A stretch of 64,000 nt of DNA from Cranoglanis bouderius. Lineage: Eukaryota; Chordata; Actinopteri; Siluriformes; Cranoglanididae. Shown here piece after piece: positions 45,771 to 56,261 of this stretch. Both the position numbers and the translations under genes were made by a program. Below the pieces are notes generated by a model. The model was not told where the DNA came from. It saw only the letters and a program-made list of their open reading frames with translations, and did not search any database. The stretch covers positions 17,291,569-17,355,568 of the forward strand of contig CM042552.1 in assembly GCA_023630585.1 (NCBI GenBank), written 5' to 3'. Numbering within the stretch: position 1 is the stretch's first letter; each line of letters starts with the position of its first letter.

Positions 45771-45776
<6 letters not shown>
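44201..45776 (-). repeat. Long solo LTR (1.58 kb), intact copy
   Basis: Minus strand begins TGTAACGTCTGAACGTATCA and ends GATTGATTCGTTACA, so the ends are the inverted TGTAACG...CGTTACA. A tata flanks each side, but the right flank is a (TA)n tract, so a 4-bp target duplication cannot be proven. It contains a CCAAT motif (gattggcccat-type at 45170), a TTTAAA promoter-like box, a CT-rich leader, and a 79-codon frame. A second copy, 3'-truncated and highly similar throughout, lies at 54600-56259 in opposite orientation. No internal retroviral genes are present. Confidence 0.72.
44792..45031 (-). CDS. 79-codon ORF inside the long LTR (hypothetical)
   Basis: Starts MCPGKRKPESLSLSRTKDAT at 45031 and ends in LRSLLVLKKAN at 44792. 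The sister LTR has the same start (55336) and first 31 residues but a G-to-T change makes CGATGA, stopping it at 55431. Basic/Ser-rich, no recognised domain. It could be a short LTR-encoded peptide or chance; conservation between two copies only reflects recent copying. Confidence 0.25.
   Translation of the reverse strand: MCPGKRKPESLSLSRTKDATASRPTPFQTARGTSELYTTSRELSYRSHASIVNGSISAFKIVPLFTGDLRSLLVLKKAN

Positions 45777-45856
<80 letters not shown>
45777..45856. repeat. (TA)n microsatellite
   Basis: About 40 TA units directly abutting the LTR end. Confidence 0.97.
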
Positions 45857-45859
<3 letters not shown>

Positions 45860-45979
45860 CCAGTTGGTTTCCCATTTAGTTGGAATATTCAACTGAAATC
45901 TAATAGTAATCTCAGGAATAACCAATTTCCTTGAAGGTCACATAGTCACTTAATTTTCCACATGTGCACCACACACCAA

Positions 45980-46425
45980 TAGCAAAGATATGGCCTGTAT
46001 GTGAGGGTGGCAAGAAGAAAGCCATTTCTTAAGAAGTTCCACCTGGAGTCCCATTTGAAGTTTGCACAAAGACACCTAAAGGATCCTGCAACAAAGTGGT
46101 AGAAGGTTTTGCGGTCAGGTGAAACAAAGTAGAACTTTTTGGCATGAATGAACAAAAACCCAACACAGCTCATCACCACAGAACACCATCCTGACTGTCA
46201 AACATGGTGGTGGACGTTTTGTGGGGATGTTTAGCATCTGCAGGGACTGGAGAACTTGTCAAGATTGAGGGGAGGAAGGATGCAGCCAAGTACAGGGAGA
46301 TTCTGGAGAAGAACCTGATGAAATCGACAAAATGTCTAAAAATGGGTCAGAAATTCATATTCCAAGAGGACAATAACCCCAAGCATAAGGCCAAAGCTAC
46401 TTTGGAGTGTGATGTAAAAATGGAT
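45980..46425 (+). pseudogene. Tc1-like transposase relic without ends
   Basis: Readable in changing frames: gaagaaagccatttcttaag (KKPFLK region), ggttttgcggtcaggtgaaa (the first catalytic block, WSDE-type, decayed), TVKHGGG (46193-46214), KMGQKFIFQEDNNPKHKAKA (46337-46396), which holds the second Asp block. The Glu block is missing: sequence switches to a tandem repeat at 46473. Inverted repeats not seen. Confidence 0.72.
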
Positions 46426-46472
46426 GTCTTTGACTCCATTTTGGGAAATTATAGTAGCTCGTTATTATAGTA

Positions 46473-46660
46473 GTGGGTGGGGCTTTTTATGGGAAAATGG
46501 GTGTGTCTTTGACTGTATATATGAAAACAAGAGCAGCTCTGAGTGGGTGCAGCTTTAATACCATATATGGGAATATGGGTGTATCTTTGAGTCCATATAA
46601 AGAAACAAGAGCAGCTCATGTGGGTGTGCCTTTAAGACCATATATGGGAATGCATGATTT
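46473..46660 (+). repeat. 70-77 bp satellite, two and a half units
   Basis: Units begin gtgggtgg (46473), gtgggtgc (46543) and gtgggtgt (46620), each with ccatatatgggaatatgggt, gtctttga and caagagcagctc. Reverse-strand relatives are at 49770-49830 and 51530-51725. Confidence 0.8.
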
Positions 46661-47553
46661 TTTTTTTTTTTTTTAGAACAGCACTAAGTGAGCATGTCTT
46701 TGATTCTATACACTGAAGATGTCTAGTTGGAAGAAGGAAGGCAATGATATGTTTATATAATATTTTAGAGATTATTTTAGCTGGCTAGCCATCACAAGCT
46801 AATCTGACAGGATTTTCAAGTGTTTTTTTTTGTTGTTGTTTTTTTTTTAAATAAAGGTTAATAATCATCCTGACATCAGCTAACATGGCAAAGTTATATT
46901 TTTAGATTTTAATAACCTGCTGTAAGAACATTAGCCAGCTAGGTAATTGATAGTTGGAAGGCCATAGCTAACCCATTTGGTTTTAATCCTAGATGTTAGG
47001 AAGAGACCTAATACCGAGTTCCTCCTATCTGTAACACAATCAATAAACCACTTTATATTCATAGAAAGAAACTCTGTCATTCTGACCCCATTAATGACAC
47101 GATCCTCAGTAATACGTGTTAAGCCTCAGAAATTGATTACTGATAATTAGCACCATTTTGTTCATTATGATGGGACATTGAGAACATTCTCGTAATCTTT
47201 CTTATAATACAAGGACACTAACAACCCTGTGATCTTTACTTCCACCACTAGCACTGGTGGATAAACTGAGGAAAAACAAATCCCTCCCTCTGGATTTTGT
47301 CAGTGTGGTATATGGAAAAGCCACAGTAATTTTATTTGCAGGCAGAAGATTGTCAGTAATTGTCTATAAATTGCTACTTTTAGAACTGTTTTCTGAATTA
47401 GCATAGCCGTCATCTTGATTAGCTGCAATGTCGCACAGAGGCAATGTGAAGGCTGAAAAGTGCTTCCAGGCTTTACTGATAGACATAATGCAGGTAAACA
47501 GACTGCATAGCATGGTGTTCTTTTAGAGCAAAAAAAAATTCCAATATGTAAGA
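46661..47553. other. No gene seen
   Basis: AT-rich spacer with T runs at 46660-46675 and 46823-46848. Confidence 0.45.
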
Positions 47554-47605
<52 letters not shown>

Positions 47606-47700
47606 CTCAAAATTATGAGAACAAAGTCAAAATTACGAGAATAAAGTCACAGCATTGTGAGATTAAAGTCGTAATATTTTGAGGATAAAGTAAAAATTAC
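47554..47700. repeat. (AAT)n microsatellite and adjoining 25-bp iterations
   Basis: About 17 AAT units to 47604, then diverged copies of aaaattacgagaataaagtc. Confidence 0.93.
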
Positions 47701-47729
47701 ACTGCGGTACAGTTGGTTTTATATTGGAC

Positions 47730-47915
47730 ATTCGCAGATTCGAGATTCACGATTTAATTTCTCAATAAATAAACACACAAGGACAAAATGTGTATTAAAA
47801 ATATATTCAGTTGTACTTTGTTTTCTGTCCACTCCAGAGCAAGAAAATACACATGTTGTCATTTTTGTTTGTTTATTTCTTGAGAAATAGAAGAGCGAAC
47901 CTCAAATCTGCGAAT
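47730..47915. mobile_element. Small MITE-like element with 50-bp inverted repeats
   Basis: The left arm attcgcagattcgagattca (47730) continuing to aataaacacac is mirrored by the right arm ending gaacctcaaatctgcgaat (47915); about 50 bp pair with few mismatches. It is 186 bp long with no coding content. No TA or other target duplication was recognised, so the superfamily is open. Confidence 0.72.
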
Positions 47916-47924
47916 TGAGTCTTT

Positions 47925-48128
47925 TGAGTCTGGTTCCTCTCAAGGTTTCTTCCTTATATCATCTCAGGGAGTTTTTCCTTGCCACCGTCGCCTCTGGCTT
48001 GCTCATTGGGGATAAATTCATAAATTTAAAATTTATGTCCTGAATTTATATGCTTCTATAGCTGCTTTGGGATAATGTCCATTGTTAACAGCGCTATACA
48101 AAAAAAAAAACTGAACTTGAACTTGAAC
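47925..48128 (+). repeat. L2 LINE 3' end
   Basis: gagtctggttcctctcaagg, tttttccttgccaccgtcgc, and tccattgttaacagcgctat with a ctgaacttgaactt tail. Only the last 200 bp of the 3' UTR, as expected of a severely 5'-truncated LINE insertion. Confidence 0.85.
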
Positions 48129-48405
48129 TCCTGGAATATGCCTGTTTTAATCAGATTTTAATTTGTTGCATGTAGACACCTTATTCAGAAAATAAACTGA
48201 AATTAGATATATGCACATGCTCAGTTCACATGTAATTGTGGGTGCTAACAGATGCTTAGCTGTATGCATCCAGTATTTAGGAATATGAATTACAACAACC
48301 ATGTATACAGGAATACTCTGATGAAGAATGTTGTATTCTGAATATTGCCACAACCCAAATACAGACCGGACGGAAATGTGGAAATTGATGTGCATGCAAA
48401 CCTAG

Positions 48406-48406
<1 letters not shown>

Positions 48407-48475
<69 letters not shown>
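48407..48475. repeat. (TG)n microsatellite
   Basis: About 34 TG units with one GC interruption. Confidence 0.97.
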
Positions 48476-48478
<3 letters not shown>

Positions 48479-48699
48479 AAAAGCTTGTCTAGAGGTTAGA
48501 GATGTGTATCTAGACTGGAATCCTTCAGGACACAACAAAAACGCATTTACATTTCATATGGGCACCAGTAAGTGGGACAAACAAAGACAGACACAGTGCT
48601 GTGTGATGCATTTACAGCATTCATTCATTCATTCATTCTTAGTAGATGTCTGGGTAGAGTCAGAGTTGTGGTGGTTTAGATTAGGCTACTAGTTTGGTT

Positions 48700-48922
48700 A
48701 AAAAACAGATATTTGGAGAAGTAAACAGATAAAGATATGGATATTTGGAGCAGTAAATGGATACAGATATTTCGAGGACTTAACCGATACAGAGAAGGAT
48801 AATTGGAGCATGAAACAGATACAAATAAAGATATTTGGAGCATGATACAGATATGAATATTTGGAGCACGAAACAGAAACAGATATGAATATTTGGAGCA
48901 GTAAACAGATACAGATTGTGTT
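48700..48922 (+). repeat. 35-40 bp minisatellite
   Basis: About six units of the type aaacagatacagatatggat plus atttggagcagt, variants at 48707, 48740, 48775, 48815, 48855 and 48880. Confidence 0.85.
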
Positions 48923-48930
48923 ACATCCCT

Positions 48931-48932
<2 letters not shown>

Positions 48933-49018
<86 letters not shown>
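48933..49018. repeat. (AT)n microsatellite
   Basis: About 42 AT units following cacat. Confidence 0.97.
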
Positions 49019-49021
<3 letters not shown>

Positions 49022-50217
49022 TTTACCCCTCAAAGAATTTAAAGAAGTGGCAATCATTCAACTCTGGAACTACCATTCAACCCTGTTACATTCAGAAATA
49101 TTATGGGGTTGAAGGTTTTGTTCAAAAATGGCTAATGACTTGGTTAATTACTACCAAACATTATTATACAACACTGTGTTATTCACATTAGATATTTTTG
49201 AACTATGCCAAATATTTTTTTTTTGTGTAAAAAAAAAGGGTTAACTAAGATTTTTAGCAGTAACAGAGCTGAAACATTGAGCTTTGCAAGCTTGATCTGA
49301 ATGTAACAATTAGGAAACATCCAAAGAGGAGGGAAAAGAAGCTTAGCTCTTTTGGATCCATGCAGTGAAACAAACATTGACGAAGTCATTTCCTTAAGGT
49401 GATTTCAAAAATATCAAACCATTATTTCTTACAAGGCTTAAATGGCTTAAATGGTACAAGGCTCATTGCAACTGAGCGACGATAGAAAGTGCTGCAATTT
49501 ATTTGAAAAATAATCTAGCCTTCTAGGAGAAAAAACTAAATATTATAGTAAATAGATTAATATTAGATTAAAAAAATAAAGTGTCATTCTATTGAACTAT
49601 TTTAATTGTAATAGTGATTAATGGGGACATGGCAAAATGCTTATATTTTATATTATATAAGGAAATAATTTTGTATTTTTAAATTTTCTTTTGCATGGCA
49701 TAGTAAATGTATGTAAAAAACAATTAATCTAATAATTCATTTGGGTCAGTCATTTTGTAGTGATTGCCATATACGGTCATGAAGCCATGACACGCCCACT
49801 CAGCACTGCTCTCATTTCTCTTATTGTGGTCTGTGATCTTCATACACACCTTACTAAATCTGTGAGGTGTAATTGCGTGTGTAAAAGTGAGCAACACTAC
49901 TTGTCATTTGGGACGAGATCAGCCAGTCAGAGTAGAGGGCATTTAAATACAGCAACAATAAAGGCACAGCTACCATAGCAGCATATTTATTTCTGCTGGA
50001 TGAAGAAAAGCTGGGAAATAATCATGTAATAAACTTAAAATGGATTTCTGGGAGGAAAACTATAGTTTGCTATCAAAATATCCCAGAGTCTCTTTATGGG
50101 AACATAGTTTAATTTTATCCATTTATTTATTATAGAATTTGGAGGGCTAAAGCATTGTTAAATTTTGTCCTCAGTCCTAGTGTAACACTGAGCATCATTT
50201 TAAACTAATAAGTGTGC
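49019..50217. other. No gene seen; one satellite fragment
   Basis: AT-rich. 49770-49830 contains a minus-strand fragment of the 70-77 bp satellite (cacgcccactcagcactgct). Confidence 0.5.
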
Positions 50218-50562
50218 TGTAGAACCCTGACGTGTATGGGTGGGAAAGAGGACTAGGGAGACTCTTAACAAAGCTTCCTGCTCCTTTTATTTTTATTTAT
50301 TCTGTGAGCTCTTTTCAGCCGGACATGCACACACATGGACAGAGAGTTCCTCTCAGCTCTCTCTCTCTCTCTGTCTCTCTCTCTCTCTGTCTCTTTCTCC
50401 CTCTCTCTCTCTCTCATTCAAGGCCCACTGAAAGACAAACAAAACTCACATACGTCAACTCGCCATGATCACACACAGGCAAGAATCATCACGTGTTACC
50501 TGCCAGTTCCCGCGCCTCCTCTTTATCCACAGCCGACGCTCAACCAGTCCCCCACTGCCACA
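50218..50562 (-). repeat. Gypsy 3' LTR (345 bp)
   Basis: Minus strand starts TGTGGCAGTGGGGGACTGGT and ends CAGGGTTCTACA. Internal landmarks match 3899-4335: gaggaggcgcgggaactggc, a GA tract (CT on +, 50359-50414) and a poly(A) signal (aataaataaaaataaaagg). Confidence 0.8.
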
Positions 50563-50639
50563 AACAGTACCCCCACTGCCTGACTCAGGCCAGGGAGCCA
50601 TTCAGCCTGCAGCTGACTTGCCCCTGCCATGGCAAGAGA

Positions 50640-50940
50640 CATAATCCACCAACACCATCTGAATCGTTGCTGGGGCCCCAAACAAACCAAAAATAAGAGG
50701 TGACAAATTGGTGGAAAAAGATGTTTTTTTCTTGGGATATTGGAGTCAAGGGAATCTGCCAATGGTTAAATCCAGTGTCGAATAAAAGTGAGCTGTGCCT
50801 TACCGATCGAGCAGTTCATCAACGCATGGCATGGGGTTTCAAATTTAGACACCACGTTGACTTTTCTAAAGTCCACACAGAGCCGGACGTACCCATCAGC
50901 CTTAGGCACCAAAACCACCAGGGTTTTGGTGCCTAAGGCT
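50640..50940 (-). pseudogene. Gypsy reverse transcriptase fragment
   Basis: Starts VPKADGYVRLCVDFRKVNVV (near 50930) and continues, with a frame change, through a DLTNGWQIPLTPISQEKTSF-like block to a GPQQRFRWCW/FGLFGAPAT-equivalent block at about 50670. Matches the fragment at 7032-7727. The YLDD box is not reached. Confidence 0.82.
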
Positions 50941-51179
50941 GGTTAGAATTCCCTGGGAATTCTTCCCAGTCAATGGGAAGAATTCCCCTGTCAACCTGTG
51001 CTCCCTGGGATGGCGAGAGATGATCTCCACAAGGAACCCGGATGGAATGAGGCAGGGTTTTTAATGGCACCTCAAGTCCCAGCTCCTCTCTCAGGAACCA
51101 CCATCACCAATGCCACAGGAACCATGGTTTAATGAGATTGAGGTGGTAAATTTGCAGTGCATTGTCACCTGACCTCATT

Positions 51180-51520
51180 GCCGACTCCTGCAATTCGCTG
51201 TGTGACCTTACTTCACTAGTAATTCCCATGTTATACAGTAGGGACTACCATTCCTGGGTCTGACACAAATTCTCCTGTGTTATGTGACTTAAGGTGTGGA
51301 GTTCTGCCCTCAGGTCCAGAACATACTGAATTTTGTTTTTGCTGTTAGAAGGTCCCTCCTCACAATTTTCTCTAATGATGTCTAAGCTTGTACCAATACA
51401 GTAATTCAAATGGGCAAAACCCAGTGGAAGCTTGCAGGACCTTTTGTACTGCAAATAACAGGGGTTCGAGCCACTTATCCCAATTTCGTGCATCCTCATT
51501 TCCCAACCCATTTCCAACAC
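51180..51520 (-). pseudogene. Gypsy integrase C-terminal fragment
   Basis: Minus-strand blocks WDKWLEPLLFAVQKVLQAST-type (51485-51425), SKNKIQYVLDLRAELHTLSH (51345-51286) and a decayed tail equivalent those at 14405-15019 (NEIQYVLDLRAKLHTLTHLT). Multiple stops and frame changes. Confidence 0.82.
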
Positions 51521-51529
51521 ACACTCTCA

Positions 51530-51725
51530 CACACTCGCCCACTCAGAGCTGCTCTCATTTCCTTTCATTGAGTCAAAGACACATCTACATTCTCATGTAT
51601 GGTCTTGAAGCCATGCCTAAAATCACTTTTATTTTACCAGTACCCTACTTATCATTGTGGATTAAAGCCACACCCATTCACAGCGGAGTTCAAAAACACA
51701 TTACCATATTTATGGTCTAAATTAA
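51530..51725 (-). repeat. 70-77 bp satellite, reverse orientation
   Basis: cccactcagagctgctctca (51537), gagtcaaagacacatctaca, tcatgtatggtcttgaagcc and later taaagccacacccattcaca with catatttatggtctaaatta match, in reverse complement, the units at 46473-46660. Confidence 0.72.
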
Positions 51726-52077
51726 AGCCCAAAATAAATATCTTAGCTCTATCCAGCACATCATGATTCTTCTGCAGTGCTGTGTGGAAATTCTGATTCA
51801 AGCTCCAATAGCTGTAATAAAAACTCAAACTGCCCCTTTAAGTGAGTGGAGGGTGCATTTACGTGTGTATCTTGAGGAGGCATGTTAATGTAATTCCTCT
51901 CTCTCTGTTCACTGCAGTGTGTGATTGATACACACTCAATCTATAAATACACACTGCAGGAGACACGTGTGAGACAGATTCTCTCCGCTCTGCATTACAA
52001 TATTAACATGACCTCATTTGACATTTACCTTCCCAGAACAATTCTGTAATGGAATGTGCTTTTTCCTTTAAAATCTG

Positions 52078-52093
<16 letters not shown>
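51726..52093. other. No gene seen
   Basis: Mixed composition; ends in a poly(A) run at 52078-52094. Confidence 0.45.

Positions 52094-52173
<80 letters not shown>
52094..52173. repeat. (AT)n microsatellite
   Basis: About 40 AT units preceded by poly(A). Confidence 0.97.
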
Positions 52174-52176
<3 letters not shown>

Positions 52177-53129
52177 CTGTCATGTTGCACTCATAAACAG
52201 CTTCATAAGCCCCTACATTACATTGTAGCAACTAACATCAAAAATAAAAATGAAAGTGTTGTTGATTTCAAAAACTAAATGTATTTATTTATTTATATTG
52301 GGTCATTTATATTCAGTTAAATATCAGCCTGGAGTCTATTTGTGGCAAATTTTAAGATAGTATTTGATTTTATTTACATTTATTAGAATATCAACTGTGA
52401 TTTTAACTTAACGGAAGGGAAGTCAACGAGGCCATCCACTTTCATCTTTCATCTCAAAATCAGGAACTGATTAAAAAAAAAAAAAAAAAAACTTGTTTCG
52501 TATTGATATTCCACAGCATTAAATGTATAAAAGAAAATATATTTCAAGATGTATTTGCAGCTACGAGATTACCAGAATGTATATGTATTTAATATCTACA
52601 AAATGTCAAATTTCTGTCAATATGACTCTAATATTTGCAAAACACATTAAATACAACAATGTTTAATGTATCAATATGATAGCTATTCTTAGTTAAAACT
52701 TGTACTAAACAACCACTAATGCTGCAGAAGAATGCTAACATAACTACAGAATAATACTAGCTAAGCAAGTTATAATGGAAATAAGTTAGCTAGAGCTAGC
52801 TTGAAAAGTCAGTTTAAAACAAATCGAATGAAAAATGAGAAGGAGAGAAGGTGAGTATATGAAACGGTAATGTCTTAGCAAGACAAATTATTTATAGATC
52901 ACGTTTCATACACAATGCAATTTGAGGTGCTTTCCAAGTAAAATAAATTAATATAAAAACAATTAGACACATATAAAAAGAAATAGAGACAAGTAAAAAA
53001 ATAAAAATAACATAAAAATGAATCAATTCAAATAAAAAAGTAATGTGAAATGGATAAAATAAAATGTAAGGAAAGTACAATACTGTCCTAGAGTGCTAAA
53101 ATCACAGGCTAAATTCTACGTTTGACTGG
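52174..53129. other. No gene seen
   Basis: AT-rich, poly(A) at 52470-52490. Confidence 0.45.
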
Positions 53130-53402
53130 ACTGGAGTTTTCAGTCTCAGTTTAAACATGTCTAATGTCTGGGCACATCTTTGGCTGGTTCCATTTTGCCT
53201 AAAAAATAAAAGCCACTTGTCCATGCTTAGTATTTATCTTTAGCAAAACTGACTATTTCCAAATGACCTAAGAGTCCTGCTAGGATCATGCCCGACAGGC
53301 ATGTTGGCCCTATTCCAAGTATTGATTTATAGATGAGTATGGGTAATTCAAAGTCAGTTCTGGACACTGGGAGCCTGTAGGGATTTGTAGGGATTATAGG
53401 GA
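53130..53402 (+). repeat. Unclassified repeat interrupted by the Tc1 nest (continues at 57246)
   Basis: ggatcatgcccgacaggcat (53284), gattcaaag-type and gacactgggagcctgtaggg lead up to the insertion; the sequence resumes after it as gaactgatgtggtgtgttgc and cttctagtgagaattctggt (57247-57300). The composition suggests an old interspersed repeat; family unknown. Confidence 0.4.
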
Positions 53403-53634
53403 CAGTGGTGCTTGAAAGTTTGTGAACCCTTTAGAATGTTCTACATTTCTTCATAAATATGACCTAAAAAAATCATCAGATTTTTTTTTTATTTAATTTT
53501 AAGTCCTAAAAGTAGATAAAGACAACCCAATTAAACAAATAAGATAAAAATATTATACTTGGTCATTTATTTATTGAGGAAAATGATCCAATATTACATA
53601 TCTGTGAGTGGCAAAAGAATGTGATCCTTTTCTT

Positions 53635-54422
53635 TCAGTATCTGGTGTGACCCCCTTGTGCAGCAATAACTGCTAATAAACATTTCTGGTGGCTGTTGAT
53701 CAGTCCTGCACATCGGCTTGGAGGAATTTTAGCCCATTCCTCAGTACAGAACAGCTGCAACTCTGGGATGTTGGTGGGTTTCCTCACATGAACTGCTTGC
53801 TTCAGGTCCTTCCACAACATTTCTATTGTTTATTTCTTTGACTTGGCCATTCCAGAACATTAACTTTATTCTTCTTTAATCATTCTTTGGTAGCATGACT
53901 TGTGTGCTTAGTGTTGTTGTCTTGCTGCATGATCCATGGGATAAGGTTCTTATGCGGGAATACAGTGTTTTCCTTTCTCTAAACCTAACGCTTCTCATTT
54001 AATCCATCTCATCCATCCACTAAACATTTTTCCAATAGCCTTCTGCCTTGTCCATGTGATCTTTTGCAAACTGCAGACGGGCAGTGGCTTTCTCCTTGCA
54101 ACCCTGCCATGCACACTATTGTCATTCGGTGTTCTCCTGATGGTGGACTCATGAACATTAACATTAGCCAATGTAAGAGAGGCTTTTAGTTGCATAGAAG
54201 TTACCCTGTGTTCCTTTGTGACCTCGTGGACTATTACATGTCTTGCACTTGTAGTGTTCTTTGTTGGTCGACCACTTCTGGTGAGGGTATCAATGGTCTT
54301 GAATTTCCATTTATACACAACCTGTCTGACTATGGATTGGTGGAGTCCAACCTTTTCCAGCCTGATGAGCATCAACAACTCTTTCTCTGAGGTCCTCAGA
54401 AATCTCCTTTGTTTGTGCCATG
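53635..54422 (-). pseudogene. Family B Tc1 transposase, decayed
   Basis: The minus-strand start MAQTKEISEDLRERVVDAHQ-like region is at 54422-54370 in mixed frames. The frame 54378-53995 reads LEKVGLHQSIVRQVVYKWKF (helix-turn-helix), GRPTKNTTSARHVIV and KEHRVTSMQLKASL. After deletion of most of the first catalytic block, the QQDNNTKHTS area is at about 53930 and MLWKDLKQAVHVRKPTNIPE with the C terminus IAAQGGHTRY at 53820-53635. The DLNPIE block is scrambled. Confidence 0.8.
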
Positions 54423-54599
54423 ATACACTTCCACAAACATGTGTTGTGAAGATCAGACATTGATATATTCACACATACATATACAGTGCTGATAAAAAGT
54501 ATTTGCTCTCATCCTGATTTCTTCTATTTTTGTGTATATCTCATACTAAATTGTTTCAGAAATTAAAACAAAATCTAAGATAAAACAAAGGCAACCTGA

Positions 54600-56259
54600 T
54601 GTAACGTCTGAACGTATCAAACCGATTTCTGAATCAGCCTGGATCTAGCAAAGAAATTTCTCTGTGTCTTTGAGCCTTGAATCCTTATCGGTAACCCCCC
54701 TCCGGTCTTCACCAGATGCCATCGGAATGTGACACGACCCCCCCTCTTCAGACACACACACACACAAACACACACACACAAAGCACACACACACACAATG
54801 GGAGAATCTCTTTTCAATGTAACATGTAATTATATGTAATTATTCGATGTCCAAATAGTGTGATGTTTTCGTGTTTGCATATATTGTGTTTATGTAACAT
54901 AACTATAACGATTTTAGATAGTTTTAAATTAGGATATTATTTTAAATGTCTGTAACCATGTTTTACTTGTAATATTCTTTATAAGTCCATCGAATTTGGT
55001 ATGTGGTTAATCTTCTTGCAATACCCTGATTGATTATGCATATCATATTGCAATGGGATACATTATTTCATGCTTTTTCTTAATTTCACACATAATACGG
55101 TTTAAACCGGCTCCTCCCTGGACATGCGAATTCGGGTCTGAGACCAGACAAAGAGAGTTCATCCCGCCAACAAATCCAACTTCCTGATTGGCCAATAGCC
55201 CAAAGAGGCGTGTGCGTTGGTGTTGTCTTTAAAACAACACCACGGTTTGAAACTCTCTCTCTTCAGTCTCTCTTCACTCTCTTCAGTTTCACTCACTTCA
55301 ACTTGACACTCTTCCGGTTTCTCTCCCCTGGGGCCATGTGCCCCGGGAAGAGGAAGCCAGAATCTCTCTCTCTCTCCCGGACAAAAGATGCAACCGCCTC
55401 ACGGCCCATGCCTTTTCAAACGGCACGATGAACCAGCGAACTCTACACGACCTCGCGCGAACTTTCATACCGAAGCCATGCAAGTATAGTTAATGGATCT
55501 ATATCTGCGTTTAAGATTGTACCCCTGTTTACAGGAGATTTAAGTTCGTTGCTGGTTTTGAAAAAGGCTAATTAGTTGTGTTCTTGTCTGCCATTCCCTT
55601 TTATTTCATTACTTTCTCTCTATACCTTTTCTTTCCTTGTATATAGATGTACATATGTATGTTTGCTTAGACTTAGTCATGTGTATCCATAGTTACATCT
55701 AGTTATTAAAATCTATTATCCCACGCTTGATTTTCTCTGTTTTTGGTCACATGATAGAGTCCCTTCTTCACTGCATAAGAGCCTAGCTTACGTGCTCTAA
55801 TTTTTAATAACAACTTCGTTGGTTAATCCGTCCTGGCCAGAAGGATAAACTCCCTCTTTAGAGTTCATAATTCCAAATTAGACTACAGCTAATCCTAAAA
55901 GCTGATCTAGACCACATACATAGTCATAATTAATTATAATCCGTAGTTAATTATCTATATGTATATGTGCATATACATGAATTCCCTTTCATGGCTGATG
56001 TATATTTATAACTGTTCACACCACGGGTTGATTAGATATATAGATATATTTCATGTCATTCGAGCTAATTCCTTATATAAATTTGAGAATACATTTAAAC
56101 ATGTTAAACATCTTTTAATTCGTTACATAAATTGTAACTGGTGGAGAATATTTTTAAACGTTGTAGATTCATCCGATTTATTACATATTCTGGTAGATAA
56201 TGCGGGCACGCTTTAAAACTCGTCTCCTTTAAAAGGGTGCGTTGAATCCAAGCGTGCGC
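54600..56259 (+). repeat. Long LTR, 3'-truncated second copy (innermost layer)
   Basis: Starts TGTAACGTCTGAACGTATCA, includes a (CA)n tract at 54751-54798, cctcccctggacatgcgaat-type sequence at 55110-55130, CCAAT at 55190 and the leader and ORF described at 44792-45031. It ends at gaatccaagcgtgcgc, 86 bp short of the intact copy (44201-45776). The deletion also removed about 200 bp of the host Tc1 element, since the next base starts its transposase. Confidence 0.78.
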
Positions 56260-56261
56260 AA

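Larger units (their letters stand above)
50218..51520 (-). mobile_element. Deleted Gypsy element: integrase end, RT piece, 3' LTR
   Basis: Reading the minus strand: integrase C-terminal region (about 51515-51180), linker RVPCGDHLSPSQ (about 51045-51010), two nested hairpins, reverse transcriptase (50940-50640), then the LTR. RT lies downstream of integrase on the same strand, an unusual order for Gypsy. Most of RT, all RNase H, gag and the 5' LTR are missing. Confidence 0.85.

Noticed and set aside
48290..49191. His/Thr, Cys/Val and Ile/Tyr repeat frames
   Set aside because: Translations of (TG)n and (AT)n microsatellites.
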